Assembly (NCBI GenBank): GCA_004794785.1
Contig: SJOL01005976.1
Coordinates: 355,943 to 419,942 of the forward strand
Reading direction: 5' to 3'
Length of the DNA: 64,000 nt
Origin: Opisthorchis felineus
Lineage: Eukaryota; Platyhelminthes; Trematoda; Opisthorchiida; Opisthorchiidae
Shown: positions 1 to 12,574 of the stretch, one piece after another
Numbering within the stretch: the first letter of the stretch is position 1
Layout of the letters: each line of letters begins with the position of its first letter
The notes under the pieces: generated by a model
Told to the model about the DNA's origin: nothing
Seen by the model: the letters and a program-made list of their open reading frames with translations, nothing else
Database searches by the model: none
Program-made: the position numbers and the translations under genes

Positions 1-544
1 TATATATATTACAGTTGAGTTAAATCACGTCAACTTACAGAGTGGTAATAAGCAACTTGAATGTTTGAACGTTGCTAAAGATGCACGGACTTTTGGAGGA
101 GAATCCGGAGTATGTGATCAAGCTCAATCCCATTTCTCGCCTACGGAAGCCCAAAATGGGAAATCCTTTCGGGGTGATACTCGAAGGTCGTTTGTCATGC
201 TAAAAGGGAACATTTTACGTTTGTATGAAACATCTAGACATTTACTGCTATCAGGAGATAACCAAAATGAAGCCTATTCAGAGGGTACCGGTCTATGTGG
301 ACAAGAGTAGGGAGATCGCCACGTATCCTGTCCTTCAGCACACACTGGACTACTGGCATCACAAGTGGTGTTGAACAACAGTTCTCGAACTCATAGGGAA
401 AGTAAAATTAACCCGATGAGTGAAATCTCCATCTGAGATGTCGTTGCTCGAGGAGCCAGTTGACATGTGTGACTACTTGATGTGGATCCCGTGACTGAAA
501 GATGAGCGGCGCTATATTATGTCTAAGAGCGAGTTCATCACACC
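1..544. other. Unassigned DNA
   Basis: The window opens with a short TA run. An 81-codon frame at 65-310 shows no recognisable domain and is no longer than chance frames here. I see no RNA gene or repeat before the SINE that begins near 550. Confidence 0.5.
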
Positions 545-549
545 GCTGA

Positions 550-695
550 TTAGCCATTCGTGGTCAAACGGCTGTGTCGAAAGTACTAATCGGGATGTCG
601 CGGGTTCGGGACTGTCTGGAATTTCGTGAGATGCGAACTGCTGATGACTCCCAATAAGGATGAAATAGCAGTGCAGTGCTTCTCGGCATTTTATC
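550..695 (+). mobile_element. tRNA-derived SINE with hammerhead (copy A)
   Basis: The head is tRNA-like. An A-box-like TGGTCAAACGG lies at 561-571 and a B-box-like GGTTCGGGACT at 603-613, 42 bases apart, as expected for an internal pol III promoter. About 25 bases downstream comes a hammerhead-type sequence (635-679), followed by a tail that matches the copy at 42.6 kb base for base over long runs (for example TCTGGAAT before the ribozyme and CCC..GAGGAT/AAGGAT in stem II). The copy at 8.3 kb has the same order and almost the same A-to-B box spacing. A tRNA head followed by a hammerhead is the layout of the schistosome Sm-alpha SINE. Family membership is inferred from these three copies. The ends were not defined and I saw no target-site duplication. 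Confidence 0.7.
635..679 (+). ncRNA. Decayed type I hammerhead in SINE copy A
   Basis: CTGATGA is intact at 641-647. Stem II is TCCC/GGA around an AATA loop, and GAAA stands at 662-665. Stem I would pair GAACTG (635-640) with CAGTGC (674-679), with one mismatch. The bases expected to form stem III and the cleavage triplet, between 666 and 673, no longer pair well, and the 10.1-11.1 pair is lost. Probably inactive. Confidence 0.6.
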
Positions 696-700
696 ATAGA

Positions 701-3700
701 GTAACCTCGCAGGACAAAATCTCAGTTAAGGTTCTTGAGCTGCTACCACCTAACTGTTTCAGAAGTATTATCTGTATGGCCAGCTGTAATTCGTTGAGGT
801 TGACAACAACTGATTGGGCAATGCCGAATTCGGTCAGTGATAACAATGTGAAGGATTCATTCGTAAAGCGTAACTTTGGTCAATCCGACTTTCCTTACCA
901 TTTTCAACGTGGCACAAACTCAGTAGCTCAGGGCTGCACGAACGAACGAATTCCAGGTGAAATTCTGTAATTATAGTCAGTCCAATGCAATGAACGAAAC
1001 AACGCAAAATGGACGCCCACAATCTTTTATGGTCGATGTCAACTTGCAAGGGCTACGAACAAACTGGTGCCTTTCGCTAACTCTGCTATTCCTGGCAGTT
1101 ATCGAAAAAAATTTCCTGAGCGCTACTGAATATTTTTGGCAAAAATCGGCGGCCCGTAGGGTGACGTTGGACCTCTCAAAGCTGAAGCCGTTAAACACGA
1201 AGTCTATCCAGGAAAGTCCAAAATGATTTGTGGATACACAAGTTTCAGATGTTGTGAACTTCCGTGGAAAACGCCTCAAAGTCCGTCAAATCAGTGTTCG
1301 AATTATACACCCAAACTAGGGCGCCAGGTGGTGCGAAAACCCAGCGTAAAAATTTCCAAAACGGAGTCGTCCAGTTCCGGGTAAAAAAGGAAACAGTGAG
1401 GTTGCACCTCAAAGCGGACGGGCAAGAAACAACAATGAGGAAGAAATTACATGTTCCCGAATACGCTTTTAAGCGTTTGTAATTGATAGTGATCTTCGTT
1501 TTGTCGGTAGAATTTTCACGGATTGAATAGCAAACATCGGTTTCAGATGTCTAGCCCTGAGTTTACGTCCTGTCCCTAAAAAGCATTAAAAATAATGCCG
1601 ACAAAAAACACCCAACTACCTTCCATCAGTGAAACAAGCTAGCTGATAAAGTTATGCTGTCGTTCGTGAAACCATACCACAACTACGGATGGACACGCTC
1701 ACTTATTTTAAAACTGAATACTCAGCTAAAATCTGTAAGATGTGTCGCAGTCTGATGCGGAACATGGGCGCATACTCGAATTTCGGATTAAATTTAGTTT
1801 GATACACTAGAAGTGCTAGATCACTGAAAGTTAGATCAAAATAACGATACAAATGAAGAAAATTGCATCATGGTTATCGATGATGTGTGCGAGTTTAACG
1901 TTTACTGTACAGCCGAGGAATACTGAGACCCACGAACACTTGCGAGTAAATCGTGTGAAGCAGGTACTTCTGTCCCTGCACCCATACGAAGCTGTTGAAA
2001 ATGTTCAGTCAGGTCGCATCTAAATAGAGAGAGTATTCACCCTTGTACAGTTTATACAGTGAAATTTGTATTCGAGAATAATGTCTCCTGCTAGGCGGAG
2101 GTGCTTCATCCGCAGTTATTTGAGGTCGATAGACGGGCAAAGCGTTGTGGCACCATTCTTTCAGGAACGTGCTTTTACAGTAAGAGCTTCATACTAACTA
2201 TTGTCACTGTCATCAGCCCTACACACGTAGCCTGGTGCTATCGCACAGTCGAAAAGACTGTCGGCTTTCCGAAAAGTAATTAACCAGAGCAATGGAGGGG
2301 GAATTGTTCCACAGTTTGAGAAAGGTTGTCTCGCCTGACAAACTTTTAATGGATTTCACAGTCGAAAGGGTATCAAATTTTTCCCCTGGGTAGCGAGTTG
2401 CATTGTCACTTTTGAGAAGTGAGACAACCCCTAAATAGCTACAATTCGGTCGCTTTTAATTTTGAGCCTACCTGTTTGCACTTGGTTAAAACCCGAGATG
2501 TGTGTAAAGGAAGTATAACTCACAGCCTAACTGCATTGTCTAGCTCGTAAGACGATAAATATTCTGTGCCGTCTGACTGAAATTCGATCAATCCTAGGAA
2601 AGTGATAGAGGTGGAGTCCGTAAAAATGTGATTAAAATTCCTGTCTGCAACAGTGCATTCTTGAGATGAAAGCCATTCAGACGGCAAAATAAAGAGTCTG
2701 CAAATAACGGTTGAACTTAATCGATTTCAAAGTTTTTTATCCCCCCGTTTCTTGCTGAGTTTTGGGGTTGTTGACCTACCGTAAACGGCTAATGGAATAC
2801 AAAGCAATTTGATGTGCCTGTGGAGGGCAGATGAAATATGAGGACACATGGAGTTCATGGGCACTCCTAACTGGTGTTATTTCCCACAGCATTTTGCTCA
2901 GATTCTTGAGGCAGCAAACCAATATCACATCCACCAGCGAAGACTCTGGTGAGGTTGTAATTCAACGCCAATAATACAAAAGTTTAAAACCTGAAACAAG
3001 GTCACTTATCAATCTGCCTGTTTGAACGTCTCAACAAGAATATCAAATATGACATGGTTTGTAGGGGAGCGAGGGAGAGTGAAAAGTTGGCAACGAAATC
3101 AAAATGCAGTTGACGTAAAAGCTTGAATAGAATCAGTGACAACTGGAGCTTCTTCACAACCACCCAAAAATGTGATCAAAGCCTTAGAAAACTCAATAGT
3201 TACGGTCGGGGTTCGTCATCTGAATTTAAAATAACACACTGCTTGCTCTTGTCCAGGATAGTGCAACCTGTGGGTACATCAGCTCATGCGCTCCGCTCGT
3301 AGTTCTTGACAACTTTGAACCAACAGTGCCACAGCTATACGAATTGCCTCCGATGGGACTCAATCCTTTATTCAGTAGAATAGTAGTTTCGCGAACAAGT
3401 TGTTGGTTTAACAGACAGATCACAAGTAATCAAGTTTTGTGTATTTCACGAATATTTATCTGGCCAATAATTTCCACCCGAATAGACTTGGTGAAAATTA
3501 ATGTTTGGAGCTGGCTGCTTAAATGTACAAAAGATTATCGAGAGATGTTAATATGTCAAGGGTTTGTGAGATGAGAGTTTAAATGCCCTTCTGAAGAGTA
3601 TAGCTTTCGGCTCAATTGCACAGTCCAGTAGTACGCTGAAAGCAAGGACTGTTTCTGGCTATCTCAATAAAAGGTTACCCCACGCTTTTTGTCTTTTAGT

Positions 3701-4061
3701 AACATACAAATAAACACGTTGCCAGAAGACAAGTGCGCAACTTTGAGAGTTAAACTAGTCACTTTTAGATAATTTATCCCTATTCACCTTCTAGACCGTA
3801 AAACTCTATCATACTCGTAGAAATGGCATTGACATATAAGGTTCTGAGACGCCTCATTTCGAGGGACCTGTAAACGCCTCTTTTTCCTAGGTGATGAGTA
3901 TTTTAGCTTGATACTGCATTAATTAAATGCAATATAAGAGACCTCTCCAGTATTGTTTGAAATCAACGAGAGGAGTAATTTGCTTACAAGTCTATGACAA
4001 GCGGAAGAATGCACGTCTCAGATATCTTCTTCATTCGGCAGCTATTTACCTTTAGCGATGT
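701..4061. other. Unassigned DNA
   Basis: The frames here (957-1226 plus, 977-1279 minus, 1264-1482 plus, all 72-100 codons) overlap one another on both strands and show no family motif. No RNA gene, promoter or repeat could be supported. Confidence 0.5.
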
Positions 4062-4080
4062 GCCTGTGATAAGCACAGGC
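4062..4080. repeat. Small perfect hairpin
   Basis: GCCTGTG (4062-4068) and CACAGGC (4074-4080) form a 7-bp stem with a 5-base loop. No partner element was recognised, and a hairpin of this size can arise by chance. Confidence 0.4.
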
Positions 4081-5129
4081 GAGAAATTTCACAAAGACAT
4101 TTTCCCCTGAGGCTGAAGCCTTCTGGAACATATATAAGCAATCTGCAAAACTTCAACTTTGTAATCTACCACGATGGCAAGCAATTCTTCCGGGTGCTAA
4201 GGTTATTCATTAGTTTTCTGCTTATCAGACCATTTTACCAGGCGTCCGAAGTTTCTCCAATCCGCAAATGAAATCGACTTCCTTGAAGTTTACTTAAAAC
4301 CAACATAAACCAATGCAAACTTTGTTTTATTTGAAACTGAACACAAACTCAAACTGACCATGAACAAGTTGCCTCGGGGTGTGGTTTTATTCGCTCGCCT
4401 CAAATGCGCCGTACAAAGCACTTGGTTGTGCACCAGAATATGCTTGCTTCCGTTGACCCTGTTCCGCTTAAAAAGTCGGGTGCCGGGAACTGACCAAATC
4501 CTCAGTCCGAACAACCCTCCATGAGACCTGGAAATTGGATCGTCTATGTACTCCAGTGTCACCGGATAGACACCCATAGGTCACCTGATACAGTAGTTGG
4601 AACGGTACACAATCCGGATACACTAGAAACATGCCCTTCATGGATAGTTTGTGGTTGCTCGGAACATATTTATTTAATCCAAAAACCGATGTACTTGTCT
4701 CACAGGTTGAATAATTTGGCTTGATAGTGAGTGCTGAGTCAGTATATATATCGTGCACACAGTATGCTATATTGCGTCCATTTACTTACACATAAGGAAG
4801 AAAAAGTAAATGGGTCATTTAAAAGTGCGCACGTCAAGGCCAGAGAGGATCCTGACGCTAAAATTGTCGTTATAAGTAGTTGGGATGCACTGGTAAAAAA
4901 TTCGGTTAGTACGTCACAGAGAGGTAGCAGAGATCTGTCTATGGCCTCACAAGATGCGCGATGTCTAAAGAGTTGTTGGACTTATGGTATTTCGCATACC
5001 CCTCAAAAACTTTCCGTGTTATTTTCATTCCAATACACGGCCACATGCTTTCGACTGTGAAAACCAATGTATCTTCCTCTTGTGCGCACAAAGTGCGATT
5101 GTACTTGTATTAGCCTTTTAATCTCCTCC
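4081..5129. other. Unassigned DNA upstream of the Penelope-like element
   Basis: If the element at 5.1-5.9 kb were complete, the catalytic part of its reverse transcriptase would lie here. I could not find an RT palm motif (YVDD type) in any frame between 4.3 and 5.1 kb. Frames at 4290-4577 (minus), 4521-4724 and 4731-5060 (plus) are unrecognised. The PLE therefore appears truncated or replaced at its 5' side. Confidence 0.45.
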
Positions 5130-5940
5130 TCATTTCACCCAGGCCTTTATAGATTGCGCCGACGAAAAGACAAGAAGGATCGGTTAGGAGAAGTATGTAT
5201 CTGGGATCTGCGCGGCCTGGCTAATGAATTAAATTCCACATGTTTATGGACACGAAATATAAGGGGAACTTAATAGAATACATGGCACATAGAGTCCTAA
5301 GAGTCTACGCCGATGAGACAATTGGAGCCGAAATACAGATTGTCGGTGAAATCTTGTTGCGAAGCAGACATCCATGGCAGTTTATGAAGAGGTGCCTCAA
5401 ACCAGAAACAGGATACACACCCTCATTAAGCCAGTTCCTCATGGGCAGAGTCCATCTACATCAGCCTTCCCCTCAGAAGTGAGGCGGTTTTCTAAACGCT
5501 AGCCCACCGTCTGGTCTCTACCTTGGTACGGGCATTCAATGCTGCCAAATTCAGGATAAACTTGAGCAGTGCTCCACCGCTTGGCAAAAATCTCCGGGAC
5601 AGGTTGCTGGCCCACGATGAATCAAGGGCCAATACTTGTTTGTTTTGCCAATATTCAGCAAACTATGTTGGACTCGAATTGGCGTTTTTCCGAGAGAAAT
5701 TCGTAAGCATCAACCAAGTTGCATGAGAAATGAATTGGCCAGGTAAGTGACCAGCGCGGTCGCCGCTCACCTGATGGATAACAACCACCAGATTAAGCCG
5801 GTGAAGTGGTTCAGTGATCAACTTGGTTTCACCGAACCCTTCCTAGTTTGTGCTCCAAAGAGCAACAAAAGACATCCAAGGAGAGTATCGCGCAGTTACT
5901 GGCATTTCCCAAAAAAAGACTTAGCGCCCTGAGACTGTTT
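5130..5940 (+). pseudogene. Penelope-like element: RT end, linker and GIY-YIG domain
   Basis: Decayed 3' part of a PLE polyprotein. In order: the tail of the reverse transcriptase (DGSVRRS-like, about 5180-5200; then KGNLIEYMAHRVL, about 5262-5300); the linker that precedes the endonuclease (VGEILL, then HPWQFMKR, about 5340-5395); a segment RAFNAAKFRI near 5527-5556; and the GIY-YIG core with CLFC..SANYVG (about 5635-5670). Immediately after YVG the frame slips by one base. The other frame continues with TR, REIRKHQPS (an EHxP-like helix) and, after one TAA at 5744, SAVAAHLMDNNHQI (5750-5791), which is the conserved AHL..xGHxI block. A further slip leads to the end KKRLSALR near 5930. Known role of the family: reverse transcription plus single-strand nicking for insertion. 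This copy has at least four frame breaks or stops and cannot encode a working protein. RT catalytic motifs were not found. Confidence 0.85.
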
Positions 5941-5950
5941 GACCTATCAG

Positions 5951-8314
5951 TTACAGTTCCCAGTAAACAAACTTGTAAGATAGTATTCTTGATTTGGACC
6001 TATTGTAGAGCTTTGGACATTTTTGCAATCCTACTTCATAGTTTATTATTGTAATCGTCAGAAGGAACACTGTCTGCAAACATCTGCTCTCTTAGTACTA
6101 AAAATCGGTAGACTTACTTACCTCTTTTTTGACTCTGTCCTACTTTTTCTTTCCAAATACACACATCTTCTACGAAGCATGTATTCAAGCAGGCAAGAGA
6201 GGATTTTGGGGACACTACAGAATCAGAACTGGCTTTTGAATACGACAGTCAATGACTAGACCCAAGTCAATGGATAAAGTTGTGTGGAAACATGCTCGGA
6301 GCCCAAAATGTGCATCATGTATAAGGTTCGCTCATTCCATTCCAAAACTTTGGACCGGAGAAGGTCCTCAAAAAGTGGGCTGGTTGAACACCAAAACACG
6401 AGCTACCGTTCTCCCGTTTGGTGCTCACTGCTGAGTGCAAAACAACCAGTGCAATCAGGTAAGTGCCTCATGGTTCCAGTTTAATTTGTCCATCGCACGG
6501 CTGCTGAGCACAAACTATCAGGTAATTGGCATTCGATTTTTTTGTTCTGATGCATTCGACCAACTCGACTCGATCATAATGCCTGCTGAATACGAGAAAC
6601 TGAACTGCCTTCTGATAATTCTGTTTCATAGTTTGCTTCTGGCACCCTCTCTGGATAACAGAAGCAAAAGAGGAACAGCAACGAACTCATGAGTAATCGA
6701 GGATATGAGCTAGGTATGAGGAACAAACCTACAGTTCAACATCCGTGTATGTTTTAGTTCTGCCAGGATGCGTATCACATATGAATCACTGTACGCTTTC
6801 ATATTATCAAAAATTCTGTCATTTTCTGTTTATGGCTCACTGAAGTTGCAAAATTCTCGTACATTTTGGTCTGTAGGCGAAGGAAAATCCGCTCGTCTGA
6901 TATGTTATGCATCGATGAAATCCAACTGAGACAAAAAACAAAATCCGACTCGTGGGTGCATAAAGGGCGCAACAATGCACAAAAATTAACAAAGGCTATT
7001 AAATTTCCCTGGTTTCAGGGTTCCCACCGGTTGGTTATATGAGTTATTACTGGTATATTGGAACTAAACTATTCCCTCCCAAGAGAAAACACTGAACAGA
7101 TCGGGTAAAGCCATGAGATTTAAAAAACACATCCACTTTTTGTGGCACAAAAATTTAACAGTGTAATACAAAGCAGTACGGAAGTATCCCGTTCAATTTG
7201 TGGAAATCTTTTGCTTTTTGGAGTTGGTCTGCGAAAAGGGGTCACTGTGCCCAAAATGTTTAGTCAGGTTACCTGTTCAGAAGCTCTTTTGAGCTGCCAC
7301 TCCCAAAAGTCCACTTTACTTCGGCCCCTCAAAGCTTGTTTGGACTTTTTTCAAAGAAGTGACTCTTCATCGGAAAAGATCAGTTATGATCGGTTCTCAA
7401 GAGTCGCTTCCTCAGCAAAAGGCAGGAATGCTGTCCATTTTTGCTGGCCACTGCTGTTCGAAAACAAATGTAAACAACGAAATATGTTTAGAAAGATTTC
7501 CAAATTTGTGTGGGTTATTTTGCCACGTTTCTGCTTCTTTCAAAACATCCTTCAAGGTCGCGTTTAGCATCAAACTTCCAATCCATAGTTCTTCCCTTTA
7601 ACAATAACGACCTTTGACAGTCAGAAGACTTAATGATCCTGTGCGAATATATCTTAGCTCGACATATTGACCGTTTAAAACCCTCTAACTCCACAACTGA
7701 AGGGAAGAGTGACCTTATTTGCAACCAAATAAAAATGAACGATTTTGCACAGAAAGGATCCAAACACTAGCTAGTTAAAATCATTCGTTCATTTTTTGGT
7801 GAAACAATTAGGGTGCAACACTTTTAGACGCAAACTGCCGGTCAACTATAAGGTTCTGTGAGAAAGCTGAATTCGGTTCGTGCAGACGCAAATTCCCCGG
7901 TTCTTCCGAGTTTTTTAATGTCACCGTGTATGTACACACTTGATAGCAACCTCATTGCCTGCCATTTTGCTGTATAAGTCTGAGACTTTCATCTGGACGA
8001 GCTAAAGCAAAACCTAGATTCCCTAGTTGGAAGACGAGGAACTCTATTACATTGTTCAACATTTCACTCGGTGCACTCAGTTCATTTGTTGTTTGGTCGA
8101 TATGTTCAAACACAACTGTAGGAAAATTTTGTCACTGATTCCCCTTCATGTTTTCTGCGCATCGTGGGACGTCCAAAGGTGCCTCCTGGTTTGGTAAGTA
8201 AATATGAATCGGTAGCACTTCATCGATGACTAGTCCCCAACATATGTAATTGTGCAAGAAACGTAGGTGGCGCCACATCTTGTCTACAGCTTGAGTTAAT
8301 CACACTTCTGACCA
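5951..8314. other. Unassigned DNA
   Basis: The longest frame, 7142-7567 plus (141 codons), is rich in Ser, Lys and Phe and has no recognisable domain. Its length is within chance for a 64-kb window. Frames at 6252-6692 overlap each other. No RNA gene or repeat was supported. Confidence 0.5.
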
Positions 8315-8460
8315 CCCGCGCGTGACCAAAAGGTTTATTCTTCGGCTACTAGCCAGGAGGTTTCGGGTTCGAATCGCCCTGAAAACTGGTGAGATGCACA
8401 GAGATCGTGACTCCCAATAAGAATGGAACATCTGCGCAGCGGTTGTCTTGGCCTAGATTA
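8315..8460 (+). mobile_element. tRNA-derived SINE with hammerhead (copy B)
   Basis: A-box-like TGACCAAAAGG lies at 8323-8333 and a near-perfect B box GGTTCGAATCG at 8366-8376. The 43-base spacing almost equals that in copy A (42). The segment GAGATGC (8391-8397) and the stem-loop CTCCCAATAAG (8411-8421) repeat those of copy A in the same order. Downstream sequence carries a stem III hairpin better preserved than in copy A. This is the copy with the clearest pol III promoter of the family. Ends are approximate and no poly(A) or target duplication was seen. Confidence 0.72.
8398..8455 (+). ncRNA. Decayed hammerhead in SINE copy B
   Basis: The CTGATGA box has drifted to ATCGTGA (8404-8410) and GAAA to GGAA (8425-8428). 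Stem III is readable: ACATCTGC (8428-8435) pairs with GCGGTTGT (8439-8446) with one mismatch and one G-U, around a GCA loop. It places the cleavage nucleotide C17 at 8447 in a TGTC context. The core changes should abolish cleavage, but the architecture identifies the motif. Confidence 0.55.
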
Positions 8461-11400
8461 ACTTCACTCGAAGGACAAACGGTCGGCGAAAAAATTCTAA
8501 AATTTCCTTAAATCACGAACGAAAAACTGAACGCCCTACTAAGCTCAGCTGAATGACATTGCAACTGGTCGTTATGATTTCTCCCTCAAGGCGATTACCA
8601 TGAATTAGCACCCTGTTTGTGATGTCGTAGGGACTAAGGAGAACTCTGTATTCTATATGTCGCAGTTCGGCAAAATATTCAGGGTGGCCATTTCTTGGTA
8701 AAGGTGTTATCTGTCAGATCGTTAGAGTAAGGCATATGTGGTATTTTCTGACAGTTTGTAAGAGGATGTTTACCTGATTTTTTAATGCAATGCTGACCAT
8801 CGGGAAATGGCCATCAGTGGACTGCAGCTGGGTTGGATGTCGGTCAGAATCGAGCGTGAAACGTGTTTACTCCGGATATGGATCTGTCCTCAAATTTACG
8901 CCACTAAAAACATGTAAAATAACTTCCAGGACGTTTCATCAACTGTCTTTCTATCATTCTTTAATAACGTTACCTATCCTTACCCATGTTGTGCTTTGTA
9001 CTTAGGGACTAGACGGATGATCAATCGTTAACATCTCATTCCGCAGACTCCGCTTCGCAGACAAAACACCTGGGATGATAGACGTCGACCAAAAGCATCA
9101 AGAGCTCACAGTGTAAGTTATCTGTATTCGTGTTTTAGAATGGACTGATTTTGTTCAGTCAATAATGGGTTATTCTACTTTGGTAAGTTTTGGACATATA
9201 ACGAACAAAGCATGAAAAATAAATCTAATGATTTGTCGTCTCACCTGTAACAGTGCCACCGAAAGGAAGTGTTGGATATTTAGTGGTGCAAGCTGTGTGA
9301 AATACGAGTGTATCTGAAGGTCCATTTATCAGCTACTGTATACCCAGGGGGCGTTGCCTTGGCATACAGCCAGATGAAATCACTGATCCAGTTTCCACCA
9401 CATTGATTGAAGGATTTTATGGTGACCGCTTACCTCCCAAAGAGAGTTTAATTTAAGAAACACTTAATGTTTGCAAACCTATGAATGGTTTTTACAGCAT
9501 TATCGGGCCAATAAGCTGAGTTAGGTGGAATAATTAACCCCTACTGCTACATGTGTGCAAAATGGCTTGGCAAAAGCGCGTCATCATATCGGCCTACTGA
9601 TGGCTTTAAAACTGCCACATTCGAAATCTTTCGGTCTTATTCTGTCACGTCTGCATCAGTTGTGGAGGCTTTAGCTGGTTGAATGCGGCTCAACACACTG
9701 CTTCTGGCAGTGCCTGTTGTGTGCGGGGACTTTTTTGCATAGCTTAACTTGACGGACAAATTCAGAAGTTGCCAGATGGCCGTTTTGCTCCCCATCAAGT
9801 GAAAAATCTTTCCGTTTGAGCTCTTCTGAAGTGCCAGCAACTTAGAAGAAATGAAAATAACCTCTCTTTAAACAAAATTCGCCTACTTTATTAATATTCA
9901 AGGCGTCGCGTCAACGATAAGTAAGTTTTGAATATTCCTGCTACCGCATCGGTTAGTAAAACGTCTATCCAGAGACACGGAGAAGGCGTGTAATTCATCA
10001 GCTAGGTAACTTCGTTTATGGGAGCCTCGTAAATTAACTCAAATGAAAAATTTGAAAGTTGTTTCGTTTGTATCCAGTAAAACAGAGTAGAAGGATGGCT
10101 CATATGTTGACATTTTATATCCATGTCCCCAGACACAACTGCTAACAGAATGGTTCAAACAGAATCCTACGCAAAACCCATAAGTCTGGATCAGTTTTAA
10201 GGGGTTTACGTGAAACAAGTGGCCTTTTTTGTTGACTTCCGTGTACATATGCCTGGTTGGTGGTGATTCATAGACAACTCCTCACCGAATGTAAACAAAC
10301 TAGACGGTTGTTTTGTAGCAGTAACCTGAAAAAGGATGTAGGATCAGTTAGATTATATGTAGTCAGTATATGCGTAGCTTCCAATAAGTTGGATCGTATA
10401 CCTTCAGTCTGGTTTGTTCCTGTTTCTTATGAAGCATTTAGATAAATGGGCTCTTATGGCTTTGGCCGCTCCGTCTATTTGAGTAGCATCGCAAATGCAT
10501 GAATCGTTAGCACCCAAAATGGGATTTACCGGTCAGCAGTGGTGAACTCACTGGATGTCGGTAGAATTACAGACAATGTGGTGACACATGCAGGGTTTGC
10601 TGCGGAACAGCCCAATGAAAACGATTTAAGTGGACGAAAATGCAGAGGCCTGTTGTAAGCCACCTATCGGCCTAAACGTGGTATAACAAGGGGCACCGGT
10701 ATGAGTTAATTGTTTGTCATTGAGATACCGTCAATGCTCCTAAATTTCAGCGTAGTACTGCATCTCCCGCACTGAAAGTTGTCCTCGGAGTCGCATACTA
10801 AATAATGGTTAAGGTGTCAGTGAGTAACTTGGCAGTAACCCTTTAACTATATGGTTAGTGACTTTGTAGTTCTTAGAATAACAATATCAAGCAAGTAATT
10901 ATAAGAAAATGGAACAAAATTCGTCTGATTAAAGTTTAGGACATTTGGCATGTAGTTTGACGAGAAGGCTGGGTACTAGCAAACCCCATCCTCCTTAGGC
11001 ACAGGTGTCCAGCTCTTGCGCAAGTTCACGTGATCAAAATGCACGAAAAAGCTTGAACCCCATTCGTATTGCTCACTCGTTTTTTAGCATTGAGGCGCAA
11101 CGCATCTCAAATTTCTCAGGACTGCATCAATAGCCGTTTTTCAGAATGAACTGCCGACAAGATCCAGAAAGGAAGTTACAGATATCCAGACTGAACTGGA
11201 TGCTGCCTCAACAACGAAAATTCGCTCGTCAGTGATTTTAAACTCCGTGGACCAATTGTATTCGGTTGTGTATTTGGCACCTTGTTGATGTGGCTGGCTG
11301 CAATGAACCGCAAGAGTGTGTTCTTTTTGAAGAATTGGTGTTTGGGATTCCGTCTTTCCGAAGGATTTCACACAGCCGTTGCAAATGAAGTCGGTTAATT

Positions 11401-12238
11401 ACCTGAACATTCTCTCAGTATAGGGTTTTGGGTTTCATTTTTGTATAGTCGCAAAGGCGGCAGAACACTGCTGCTTGCGTATCTGCGCGCAAGTGACACG
11501 TTTCTCAAGAGTATCAAATGCTGTTCTGACCTTCAGAAGAGAGTTTAGATACATCCTATAATTCCGTTAGACGAAATCTCTGTCAATGCCCTTACTGTTT
11601 TGAACAGTCAGACGTTGAAATACACTGTATTGGGGCCGGAAGCTCGCGAACGAGCGTGGAGTAACGGGTCCTTTAGTTGCACGAGACGTTCAGTCTCAGA
11701 AAAGTAACATGAGGCGAGGGTGTCCATGGAGAAGGCAAAAAATCAGACATTGTTTTTGCCATCCTGCCACCAATTTGCATCATAAGGGGGTGTTCTGCTG
11801 CAGTTCAACAGATGGAGAGTGTGTAGGACACTCTAGTAAGTGTACATCGCAGTTCAGTGCCTTAATAAGCACCGGTACTTAGAGACACGTGCGATACCCA
11901 AAAAGAATACGGTACCCAACGAGGGGAGGGCACAGAATACGAAAGCGTCATTAGCAGTCGCTAGATAAGCGGAAACTTTGCCCCTATTTTAAGCTAGTTT
12001 GTATGACATACTAACCACAATAATCAACTAATCTAGCGGCTAGTCTTCACTTTACAATGTGAACGGTGTTTAATATTCAAGAGAGCGAATCCCTGACTAT
12101 CCTGGCGACTTGCTTTTGTTAATCCACAGTGATATGAAAAACTAATCAAGCCACATTTGTTGATTTTTATTTCTTCTTGCAGTTTAAATGAAGTTAGGGC
12201 AAACGGAGGACTTTATCAGCGAGAAAAATTAGATACGA
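8461..12238. other. Unassigned DNA
   Basis: Short frames on both strands (8790-9005, 9637-9840 minus, 10039-10248 minus, 10257-10445, 11141-11371 minus) show no domain and no conserved block. Nothing else was recognised. Confidence 0.5.
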
Positions 12239-12574
12239 ATGAGTGCTGAAAAAGCTCCATCCAAGTCTCGTACCGCGCATTCATATTCTTTTCCTATTTT
12301 ATTGGGTTCTGATATTTTGCTTAAAGAAAGAATCTTTCAATACATTACTTTTCAACCTGTCACTCGGAAACACTGGGTGCACAATGTGTTTGAAATAGCA
12401 GAAGACACAGTTTACGTAAATGAGGGAGGTTCCATTTTATTATTAGATGCAGGGGTCTTCTTCTCCTGCCGAATGACTGTTCATTTATTCAAAAAAATCT
12501 CAGTAATACCTCCTTGTTGGAGCATGAAAAGTGAACGTGGCTTGTATACAACTAATCAAGGTATTGCATGCTGA
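12239..12574 (+). other. 111-codon open frame, unrecognised
   Basis: A frame with ATG at 12239, closed by TAG at 12230 upstream and TGA at 12572. A pyrimidine stretch ending in TTGCAG at 12177-12182 could be a splice acceptor, but the reading frame is closed between it and the ATG. A CAAG/GTATTG donor-like site lies near 12559-12568. The predicted protein has no motif I know. About as many frames of this size are expected by chance, so this is a weak exon candidate only. Confidence 0.12.

Noticed and set aside
7142..7567. 141-codon open frame as a gene
   Set aside because: No domain, biased composition, no splice signals that fit, and length expected by chance.
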